Source: Gremmenia infestans (Eukaryota > Ascomycota > Leotiomycetes > Helotiales > Hamatocanthoscyphaceae). From it: a stretch of 64,000 nucleotides of DNA. The translations under genes were made by a program, and so were the position numbers. This document shows, one piece after another, positions 55,689 through 64,000 of the stretch (its first letter is position 1; each line of letters begins with the position of its first letter). The notes beneath the pieces are model-generated. The model did no database searches, had not been told where the DNA came from, and saw only the letters and a list, made by a program, of their open reading frames with translations. The DNA lies in contig JAFEVB010000001.1 in assembly GCA_032629725.1 (NCBI GenBank), positions 1,364,001 through 1,428,000 of the forward strand. Reading direction: 5' to 3'.

Positions 55689-56509
55689 CTATTTCTTTGG
55701 TTTCCCGCGGTGGCTTTCTTTCTCGTTCCTTTTACGCTCCTGATTCTTTTTACCCCTTTCTTGCATAATAATCAAAAAAGCGGCGTGCTTTTTCATGTTT
55801 TTCAGGCGTTGTCTCTCAAGCTTATGTTGAGAGCGAGATACCTGACGATTGGGATTATAACCGACGCATGACTTCAAGCTGCCCAGCCTACAAAATGAGG
55901 TGGTAAACTTCTGCAGAAGCGCAAGAGCACACTTTGAATTATGAAATTGCGAATACTTACAAGTCGTCGACTTTCTTCTTCTGCTCTGGATTTGTGGTAC
56001 CAGGGACAATTTTCTTGTATAGTCTGGAAAGTTCTTCGAAGAGTCTTTTGTGTGTCTCACTCGTATTCTTTGTTTTATTTCGGTGAGTGGCGCATTGGAT
56101 GGATATAGTGTTGGATCTTCTCGCGAAGTATCTGCTGCCCCGCAGCTCTTCGTGAAGAACCTTTGGAACATAGCGAGTGAGGGTATCGAACTCCCAGGTA
56201 GTCGTTGCCTTCGAATCTGTACTTTGATGATATTAGAAAGATCCTCGCTGATATTGCATTCTATCCATAGACCTACTTGTTGGCGAGCTGTCCACCGGGG
56301 CCTCCTGGGCGTGAGCCAGTGGTCGTGGCGATCCTTGTTGGTATGGTGGACTGGTTGAAATCACGAAACCAAGCGCGAGCAGCTTCAAGATCTGCCTCCT
56401 CACTTTCACTTCGAGGGCGAGACGAAAAGGTCCTGTGTTTCTGCAGAAATTCAAGCTGCCCTCGGAGAGGAGCCGAACAAATCGCTTTCAAGGAGTGAGA
56501 TTGAAGCAT
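55689..56509 (-). CDS. Predicted mitochondrial protein, not recognised
   Basis: Exons 56509-56277, 56221-55961 and 55887-55689 splice in frame to 230 residues. The N-terminus MLQSHSLKAICSAPLRG, then QKHRTFSSRP, is basic and hydroxylated without acidic residues, a typical mitochondrial presequence with a likely cleavage near RTF-SS. Then come ESEEADLEAARAWFRDFN, WEFDTLTRYVPKVLHEELRG, and HKRLFEELSRLYKKIVPG, followed by a strongly basic C-terminus. No domain recognised; perhaps a respiratory-chain or ribosome accessory factor, but that is a guess. The intron acceptor at AAAG (56222) was chosen because the alternative shifts into a poorer frame. The true C-terminus may use a further exon at 55492-55588. 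Confidence 0.55.
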
Positions 56510-56826
56510 GATGGAGAGATTGACGGGCACGGGAATGCTCGAGTTGTGGGTTGTATTCTGAAGTGACCAACGTGTGTACAATGCAACTATTCAAGAATGA
56601 ATACTGTACGGAAGGGAGCACAGGAAGGAGCAGCTCAAGCTTTTAAGTGAACTTCCCAACTGCTTAATTGATCTGGCTATCTATCTGCTTGAGACAACCA
56701 AGGACAGGCTACAAGACACCCCGCGCTTAAGGCGGGGGGGGCAGTTATATTGTGGCCTGTCAACTGTGACTGTGATTCACCAATACAGACGGAGTAATGA
56801 AGACGGGGAACGCAGTCTTGCAGGTA

Positions 56827-56847
56827 CAGATGCAGATGCAGATGCAG
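56827..56847. repeat. CAGATG microsatellite
   Basis: Three and a half perfect CAGATG units in non-coding DNA. Confidence 0.9.
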
Positions 56848-57248
56848 CCACGCATGTTGGTGCAACCCATGCTCGAGATGCTGTTTGCGGTTAACCTTGA
56901 GTGGATGACTAAGCGTGCATTCCATCAAAATTTCACTTTTATTTCAAGCTAATACATAGCCTAGCCCTATCTTAGTAATTAGTTCTCACAGCCGAAGCAT
57001 CTCTCTTGGAGTGCAGTGCTACTTACTGTACCTTCACAAGAATCAATCACTTCCTCAGCTCGAGTACTGCCAGTCTAGAATATAAGACATTTAAATTTAC
57101 ACCTTCACCGAGTCACACTCTCACTCACTCACCACCCACCAAAGAATGCCGACTTCTCGATAGTCCGCACATACATCCTTTCGCTCGCCCCGACTTGCAT
57201 CCATCCCACCTTCCCACCCTCTATATTTTCCCTCACTTGCGATACATG

Positions 57249-57269
57249 CATACATACATACATACATAC
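57249..57269. repeat. CATA microsatellite
   Basis: Five tandem CATA units in the presumed 5' leader or promoter of the Nab3-type gene. Confidence 0.9.
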
Positions 57270-57300
57270 CACATCCAACCGTCTGAGAATCTTGAACACA

Positions 57301-57324
57301 CAACCCAACCCAACCCAACCCACC
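57301..57324. repeat. AACCC tandem repeat
   Basis: About four AACCC units. The unit differs from the TTAGGG-type fungal telomere repeat, so it is treated as a simple repeat. Confidence 0.85.
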
Positions 57325-57443
57325 CCATTACCACCTGTTACCCTTTGTCGTAAACCTCGACTTCTGCCTCTCTCACTCAGATCCGCTGCGTATCATTTTG
57401 ATGACTTGCCCATTTCTCTCCATGATCTGAGTCCGAGGCATTC

Positions 57444-60215
57444 ATGACCGACGAGGCTCCCGAATTCCATACAAAGACCTTGTCTCCCATATCCCCTCTC
57501 CCAGTACATCCTCCCGAACCCTCGAATATCCCAGTCCTGCAAAACCAGATCGACCCGGTTTTCAATATGACTTCGACGCATATTGACAATTCCCCACCCC
57601 ACCCTCTTGTAACTGCCCCGGCAGACTCCTCCCAGCCAACTATCCCGGAGAATCCAAATGAACGCTCTCCTTCAGCCGACTCAAGCTTCTCAGACGCATA
57701 CAAAGAGCAGCCCACCAAGGATCAAGGCAAAGACGAGAATGTCAAGGGAGGCGACCAAGACAGAGAAATCACCGATGACTATGCAATGACATTTGATTCC
57801 GACGGAGAAGAACGTACGAGTAGTCAAGATTTACCACAAGCAAACATTGAGCAGACGGCAGAGTCTTTGCCTGTTACCATCCCAGCGACCAATTTGCCTC
57901 CCTCTATTGCCCACGACCTTTCCCATGTCGCAGTGCCTACCAACGACCATACCACACATACCATACCATCTCCCTCCCTCCCAGCATATGCAGATGCTAC
58001 AGCCGACTGTCTATCCGGCGGCTCTGCAGATGTGTCGAAGCCTATGGAAAATGGTACAGCTGAGTCGACAGCTCCCAAAACCCATACTTATGAGGGTATT
58101 ACCAACGGTGATATAGATATTCAGCAACTACTTGACAATATCACTGCAAATGCCGAAAAGAATGAACCAACTTCGACAACTCCTGCCCAACCTTCCACCC
58201 CTAATTCCACCCTTTCCAAAGGGAGCTCAACCTTGCCATCCCATGTCAGCCTTCCGCCACGCCCACAAATTCTACAAAACCGCAATTATCCAGATGACAT
58301 GCAAAAGTACCACGCAGGCCCACCGGGTGTCCCCCAGCAGGCCAACTCTTCTAGGCCTGTAGGAGCGCCTCCGTCTCTTGTTGGTGCAGGTGCCCCTGGC
58401 ACTTCCACTGATCCTAGAGGTGGGCTTCCTCCCCCAGTAGCATCTTTTAGACCCCCCTCATCTGCAAAACCCATCAGCCCATCCTCGTATACCCACCTCA
58501 ATAGACCACCTGGGCAAAGTCAAGCCAGACCTGTTGATGTTGAGGATGAAGCTGATGTTATAGATGCACGATGGGGTCCTGATGTACAAAAGATCTACGA
58601 CGAATTTCTTGTAAATGAGCGGATGTACGTGACCGAGGGCATTTGGGACAGGTTCCCAAAGAAGTCCCGTCTATTTATAGGTAAGCAAAAGTATGTCACA
58701 GTTGACAGCTTAAACAACTAACAAGGCCCAAAACAGGTAATTTACCATCGGAGAAAGTTACCAAGCGAGATTTATTTCACGTCTTCCACAAATACGGCAA
58801 GCTTGCTCAGGTCTCTATCAAGCAAGCATACGGGTTCATTCAATTTCACGAAGACGCTGCGTGTGCTGAGGCTCTAGCACGTGAACAAGGAGCGGAAGTC
58901 AGAGGACGCAAAATGCGTGAGTAAACCTCTGCGTTAAGATTTCACTACTAACTGTCTCGTAGATCTTGAGATATCAAGACCACAGAAGAATACGCGCAAT
59001 GCCGCCCAGAATGCTCAACCGCCCCGTAGGTCAAGGTCTCCCGACTATGCAAGAGGGGGTATGTCAGATCGCGGTGGCGGGCAAGGGCAAGGAAGTCGAA
59101 TGCCTAATATTGACCGCTACGACGGGAGATCCAACAACAGCAGCATCCGCCAGGATGAGTATGGCCGACCATTGCGCATGAGAGATGATTACCGGCCAGT
59201 ACGGTCCCCTACACCACCTCGGTTCCGGACTCGCGACGACTATGCTCCACGTGGTAGAGATTCCTATGGAGGCCGAGACCGTCGTCGAAGTCGCTCGCGC
59301 TCTCCATATGGAAATAGAGAGGACGGTAGATATCGCGAGAGAAGCTTGAGCCCTCGAGCACGTCAGACAAACGAGGATCTGGATCTCCAGATACCTCGAC
59401 GAGACCAACGCAACGTACCCGACGTCCAGATTATTCTCATGGACCAACTTGACCGAGCGTTCGTCTCCTGGGTGGAAGGCGAATTCCTTTCCCGTGGCAT
59501 TAAGACTGAGGTGATGTTCCTCAGCGCACGACTTCCCCTCCAAGCAGTTATCCGGCGACAAATTCTCGAAGGTGTTTATGCTGTCTTACAGCTTGATATG
59601 AGGTCCCAAATGGAGAGCAAAGTCCCTTTACAAGTTTTCGATCGCCAAGGTGGTGCTAACAATGTGCGATTCGACGAGTACCAAGATCTAGAGCCCAGGA
59701 TCGCAGCAGAACTAGTACACCGTGCGAAGCAAGCCCAGCCCGTGCACCAACCCCTCCCCCAAACACAAATTCCTCAATACACTCAACCGCAATTCGCATC
59801 TGGCCAAGCCTATCAGCCACCAATCCAGTCACCTACCCAATATCAGCCGTCTCCAGCCCCTGCGCCGGCTGCCCCGAATCTTGCTAGTCTAGTAGGCCAG
59901 CTTGATAATTCTAGCCTTCAACAACTCCTTTACTCGATGAATGCCCAACAACCACAGCAACAAAATGCCCCTGCTGTTGCATCTAATTCTGCAATTGACC
60001 TCGCTGGTCTCTTAGGTGGTCTCAATCCCCCACAGCAAGGATACCAGCCGCAACCTACTACATCTCCGTATCCCAATCTTGCGAACAATCCAGCCCTCGC
60101 ATCCATACTTGGGCACGTCGCTGCTCCACCGCAGGCTCAATCTCAACCCCAGCCCCAGCAGTCTACTCAACAAGTTCAGAATATAATGGCTCAACTTGCT
60201 AGATTTCGAGGATGA
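57444..60215 (+). CDS. Nab3-like RRM RNA-binding protein
   Basis: Exons 57444-58680, 58737-58916 and 58963-60215 give 889 residues. After a long Ser/Pro/Thr-rich N-terminus comes one RRM: KKSRLFIGNLPSEKVTKRDL, then SIKQAYGFIQF, then GRKMHLEISRPQ. RNP2 is LFIGNL and RNP1 is YGFIQF. The order and the AYGFIQF core match yeast Nab3, which binds UCUU-like RNA and works with Nrd1 in non-poly(A) transcription termination. An Arg/Ser-rich region (RDRRRSRSRSP) is followed by a Nab3-type region (VQIILMDQLDRAFVSWVEGE), then a Gln/Pro-rich tail. The protein is nuclear. Naming it NAB3 is reasonable, but the extended RS and Gln-rich tails are filamentous-fungal features. The frame is intact. Confidence 0.85.
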
Positions 60216-60544
60216 TGAGAGAGTTTGGCAGGGCATCCAAATCAGTAGTGAACTATAGCCCTCAGCCCTTCAGGGTATTGATTGAGAGGGAGCTTTTTGT
60301 AGATTTACTATGGTACATCAACAGAGAAGAGTTCCTTTTGATATTGGAATACTGGGAGTCGAATTTACGACTCGTTATCCACCTTTCCAAGCGCCGTTCT
60401 ATGCCGTACAACCCATGCACATTCTACATTTTTGTACATAGTCCAAGATCAAGAACTTTTGTCACTTATATACTGAGGTTTTACAGGCCAAACAGGTGGT
60501 CTATGCTTGATTAGTTCCTGTGATGTGAAAGATGGGAGTGAAAC
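60216..60544. other. Convergent 3' intergenic spacer
   Basis: 329 bases between the stop codons of the Nab3-type and LETM1-like genes. AT-rich, with no ORF of interest. Confidence 0.6.
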
Positions 60545-61561
60545 TTACCTAGTCAAAAGTAACTTTTCCACGGGCGCAGTCTCCCTCGACTTCAGCCATG
60601 CAATCAAATCAGCTCTCAAACTGTTCAAGGGCTTTCCCATAACATCCACCCCCCTCTCCACAAGCGCCATCCTCACCTCCTCCAGCTCCAATTCATCCAC
60701 CCTCTCCGGGTCTCCCAACAGCTTATCATCCATCTCCAAATACTCCACGCTACTCGCGACCTTCCTCCTCAAAATCCACGTCGGCAGCCCTGGATATTGT
60801 CCCCCCAGCCAATCCCACGCACTACTACTAAGTCCCAAACTCCAGCTAACATGCAGCACCTGCATCCTTTCCAACGCATCTACCCCTTTCTCAGTCGGCG
60901 GTTCCACAGTCAGGTTCCGAAAACTAATGCCGCGCCTCTTTTCCAGTTTCTTCCTATCAGCGTCAATCTGCTTCGGAATCCGACATGTCCACGGCACGAC
61001 ACTACTCAGCGCAAAGACCACCAACGGCGTAAACTCCCCGCACACTATAAACACTAGACCGAAGATGGGGACACGCTTGATATCATGCCAGTTGCGGTAC
61101 AGGAGTTGGAACTCGGAACGCGTGAGAGCGTTGGCCGAGACGGCGGTGGGAAGCGACGAGGCGTGTTTAGTGTCGACGAGGTCTTGGATGGGTTGGGAGG
61201 CGCGGAAGTTGGTGTAGATTGCTTTGGCGCCGGTCTTGTAGAAGGTTGCGTAGGCTTTGCCGAGGGCGATGTAGTATTTTATGGTGGAGGTTGGAGGGTC
61301 GTTGCGCTTGGGCAGTTCGAGGAGTGGTGGGCGGGTTGAGAGGGGGCCGTTGAGGGGACTTGTTAGGGGCGCGGCATCTTTGATTGTGGAGCTGGAGCTT
61401 GAGGAGGCCCAGCGCTGGAACGGGTGTTTTGATGGAGAGGAGAGGAGGGGGAGGAATTGGGTCCTGAATGCTATTGAGGTAGCGTTGTAGGTGTATGGAG
61501 CGCAGGCGGCGTGTTGGAAAAGAGCGGTGGTACGTAGACCGCGGAGAGCGAATGTGGTCAT
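60545..61561 (-). CDS. LETM1-like mitochondrial inner-membrane protein
   Basis: This is an intronless frame of 338 residues from ATG 61561. The N-terminus (MTTFALRGLRTTALFQHAAC) is a mitochondrial presequence. Later segments show the LETM1 pattern: LTRSEFQLLYRNWHDIKRVP followed by a membrane segment (IFGLVFIVCGEFTPLVVFAL), KKLEKRRGISFRN, and a helical ribosome-binding-like C-terminal part ending with VEKLLLTR. Family members (Mdm38, Ylh47) sit in the inner membrane and affect potassium/proton exchange and translation by mitochondrial ribosomes. The stop at 60545 overlaps a perfect donor (AGGTAAGT). If it is spliced, only one extra residue is added. The gene is complete, but assignment to a specific orthologue is not attempted. 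Confidence 0.75.
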   Translation of the reverse strand: MTTFALRGLRTTALFQHAACAPYTYNATSIAFRTQFLPLLSSPSKHPFQRWASSSSSSTIKDAAPLTSPLNGPLSTRPPLLELPKRNDPPTSTIKYYIALGKAYATFYKTGAKAIYTNFRASQPIQDLVDTKHASSLPTAVSANALTRSEFQLLYRNWHDIKRVPIFGLVFIVCGEFTPLVVFALSSVVPWTCRIPKQIDADRKKLEKRRGISFRNLTVEPPTEKGVDALERMQVLHVSWSLGLSSSAWDWLGGQYPGLPTWILRRKVASSVEYLEMDDKLLGDPERVDELELEEVRMALVERGVDVMGKPLNSLRADLIAWLKSRETAPVEKLLLTR

Positions 61562-62022
61562 TTCATTAGGAGGTGAAGATTGGAAGTAAAGGGTATTATT
61601 GTACAAGAGAAAGAGACAAGATGTTGAGAATGAAATTGAGACAGACTTTTGGCTTGACTCTTGATTCAGTCCTGACGTACCTAAAAGTATCTGCAGGGGT
61701 ATGGTATGTCCCACAAAGCGCTCCTTCCCGCAGACCTAGTCTCGGATTTCAAAGCGCCTTCTAGAACTATACCGTTCTTGGGTAGGCTGACTGTCACCTT
61801 CCCCTTCAGTTTGAATGCGAGGCCAGATATTTCGAAAGTGTATATATCCTTAAAAGTTGATTGATCTCTTGCTGTATAATTGCTTTTTGGATTTCTGAAA
61901 TAAAACGGCTATCAAGGCAGCTTCCCGCAGCCTGAAACCCACCCTACTCCACCCAGTCCCCTTCAAAAAGCAAATCTGTTCATCCGATCATTATTAGCCT
62001 CAATACTTGTATCATCCGCATC
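61562..62022. other. Divergent promoter region LETM1-like / ferric reductase
   Basis: 461 bases separate the two starts. The right part has CCACCCTACTCCACCC and AT-rich runs. No factor site is claimed. Confidence 0.5.
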
Positions 62023-64000
62023 ATGCCGTTGTGGCCCTACCACTTTGTCGATCTCAACGACCAGCAGGTGCACGAGCGTCGGATATTGCTCGATCGCTAT
62101 GGAGTGTTTGCCCAGCTTTCCGCTCTCGTTCCTGTTGCCGTGATCTTGCTGTTTAAGCTGGGCATCTGGGTGCTTTCGGAGCGGAAGAGACAGCAGGAGT
62201 ATGCTGCTGTTCCTACTTCGCCTGGGCTGAAGAGGCAGAGGTTGAGTAGCTCTGGGGCCTTGCTGAGGAGGTGGAGGAGGCTCGAGTGGTGGTTGGAATC
62301 TGATGTTGGGGGTGGGTGGGGGGTTAGGGGACGGTGGATTGCGGGACTGGCTTGGGGAGCTTGGTTGTTGTTTTTGAGTGTTCATAGGACTGGTGATGGT
62401 AGGTCGTTTTTCGTTTCTTATTCCTTTTGTTTCGAGTCGGTCGGCAAGGTCCGGCTTGTATCTCTTTCTTCTTGTAACTCCTCAGGCATTTTGCCATTCA
62501 TTACCCTTTTCTATCTCTTATATCACCACACTATACTATAGCTGGAAGTTAGTTCGCAGGCTCTTGTGGGTGAACTATTAGTCCACCAGGTCTATTTATT
62601 GTTTGTCCACGTATCACGTGATAACATCCTCTTTTCTGAATCAACTAGGTGGACTTCAATCCAAGAGAAGCTAACTCATCTTCAGACTACCTCCATATCA
62701 CCAAGCGCTTTGGTGAAGTTGCAGTGTCTCAATTCCCCATGCACTACATCCTATCCATGAAGTCCGCCTACTCGCCCCTGTCTTTAGTCCTCAATTCATC
62801 CCACGAGGAACTGAATCCCTGGCATCAACTTTCAGGACGCATCATCTACTCACTCCTTGCTCTTCATGCGTCTTGGTACCTCAACTTCTTTATTCAAGTT
62901 GGTGTTCTCGCGAAGCGGCTGAAAAGTCTCGATGTCATTATTGGTGTCATAGCATTTATTGGTTTGACGATCATTTCAACCACGAGTCTAGCCTTTGTGA
63001 GACGATGGAGCTATCGAGTATTCTTCGTGATGCACTTGACAATCGGTGTCACGATTCTGCCGCTTCTTTTCTTCCATGCTTCGCATCTACGGCTTTATAT
63101 CATTGAAGCACTAGCCATCTTCGTTTTTGACATTGTCTGCAGAAACTTGGATACTACGACTGGGTTTGCGACCATTACACCAGTACCCCACACCAAGCTT
63201 GTTAAGCTTAAGATTCCTGTTCCAGCCTCAAAAATCAAGAGATTCCATGCTGCTCCAGGTCAACATGTCTACCTCTCAATCCCAACAGAAAGCACACCGA
63301 AGGCGAAACAGCCATCAAGCAATATTTTTGGTGCTACTCCATCAATCCATGATCTACTCTTCAACCCATTTACGGTTGCAGATGTCGGGGCAAAAGATAT
63401 CACACTGGTATTAAGAATTCTCAACGGTCCCACAACAAAAGCAATAGAAAACCTTGGCCATCTTACTAAAGCCAGGCCACCAATCAACATTGAAGGTCCC
63501 CTAGGTAGCTCTCGCCGGTTCACAAACCTAGCTCAAAACTACGACAGAATACTGCTCTTTGCAGGTGGTGTAGGAGCAACTTTCATACTCCCCATTTACC
63601 AGCATCTTCAAGAACAGTTGGACAACGAGGCCAGAAGTCCAGACCGTCTTACATGCATTTGGTCAATGAGATCTGCCGCAGAAGCTAGCTGGGCAGTCGA
63701 CCCCGAAGCTAGCGAACAAATAGACGATGATGCGAATGTCAAGATCTTCTTAACGCGTACTCGTGAAGATCAGATCCAGGAGCCGGTTCCTGCAGATGGG
63801 AGTATTGAGTTACATGATTTGACTGGTGAGGAGAAGCCGGTCAAGGCTACTGGTGGTAGGGATCGGCCTGATATTGGAAATATTGTCGATGGGGTGTTCA
63901 AAGCTGGGCATGAAGAAAGGGTTGCGGTGCTGGTCTGTGGACCTGTGGCGATGGCGAGGGAAGTTAGGAAGGAAGTTGGGAAATGGGTTAGCAAGGGAAG
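62023..64000 (+). CDS. Ferric-chelate reductase (NADPH-oxidase-like), 3' partial
   Basis: Exon 1 (62023-62398) and exon 2 (62686 to the window end) splice in frame at GDG to GAC, joining HRTGD to DYLHITKRFG. The N-terminus shows the first membrane helix (LSALVPVAVILLFKLGIWVL). The ferric reductase membrane domain has heme-ligand histidines in ALHASWYLN and FFHASHLRLYII. The FAD-binding motif region is NPFTVADV and the NADPH-binding part is LLFAGGVGATFILPIYQHL, with CGP later (VLVCGPVAMARE). Such enzymes reduce iron or copper at the cell surface before uptake. The intron is 287 nt, longer than most in this window. The 3' end lies outside the window. Confidence 0.88.

Larger units (their letters stand above)
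56510..57443. other. Divergent intergenic region with microsatellites
   Basis: Upstream of both the mitochondrial-protein gene and the Nab3-type gene. It holds three simple repeats: CAGATG units at 56827-56847, CATA units at 57249-57269 and AACCC units at 57301-57324. A C/T-rich leader precedes ATG 57444. Confidence 0.6.

Noticed and set aside
57301..57324. AACCC repeats as a possible interstitial telomere
   Set aside because: The unit is not TTAGGG/CCCTAA; treated as a simple repeat.
60507..61217. Long ORF (236 codons) on the plus strand opposite the LETM1-like gene
   Set aside because: A shadow of the intact minus-strand frame; Ser/Leu-rich with no protein character.
1..64000. CRISPR arrays, tRNA or rRNA genes, intact transposase or reverse transcriptase
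   Set aside because: None was seen; this is a eukaryotic nuclear window and no spaced direct-repeat array or such ORF is present.

Overview
The window is nuclear DNA of a filamentous ascomycete (Pezizomycotina). Genes are split by short GT-AG introns, mostly 44-120 nt, and the recognisable proteins are fungal: Aur1, Utp6, Cwh43, a Nab3-type RNA-binding protein, linker histone H1, a Zn(II)2Cys6 regulator and a ferric reductase. The general look of the lineage-specific proteins suggests Leotiomycetes, but that is an impression and not a test. I saw no tRNA, rRNA, CRISPR array or intact transposon.

Layout. 0-10.3 kb is accessory: a decayed PD-(D/E)XK-like gene with an acidic microsatellite tail, an unrecognised ORF with a broken 5' part, a Zn2Cys6 regulator converging on an intact short-chain dehydrogenase, and a frameshifted relic. 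13.5-20.4 kb is core-like: Aur1 (sphingolipid synthesis), a CaM-kinase, and a single-pass membrane protein. 20.4-33.3 kb is again lineage-specific: two tandem paralogues of an unknown LPKRT-motif family separated by a minisatellite of splice-site-like units, a RecJ-type DHH phosphoesterase with a PIP-box-like tail, a head-to-head pair of FPxEIRE-motif paralogues (one apparently frameshifted), and two 97-residue orphan ORFs.

33.6-42.3 kb is conserved: Utp6 and Cwh43 diverge from one promoter, followed by a vacuolar/secreted M28 aminopeptidase and a PhzF-like isomerase. 42.6-47.8 kb holds a kinase pseudogene carrying a 10-bp tandem duplication, and a Gln-rich protein with tandem coiled-coil units plus SUMO-related motifs. 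49-50 kb is histone H1 with a 14-nt microexon. 52.6-54.9 kb is a SET/MYND gene interrupted by a TAG and a one-base slip. 55.5-64 kb contains a predicted mitochondrial protein, the Nab3-type RNA-binding protein, a LETM1-like mitochondrial membrane protein, and a ferric reductase cut by the window end.

Overall, stable housekeeping genes (rRNA processing, GPI and sphingolipid metabolism, chromatin, RNA termination, mitochondria) are interleaved with fast-evolving, partly decayed genes. Exon structures were worked out by hand from splice consensus and reading frame, and no searches were run.
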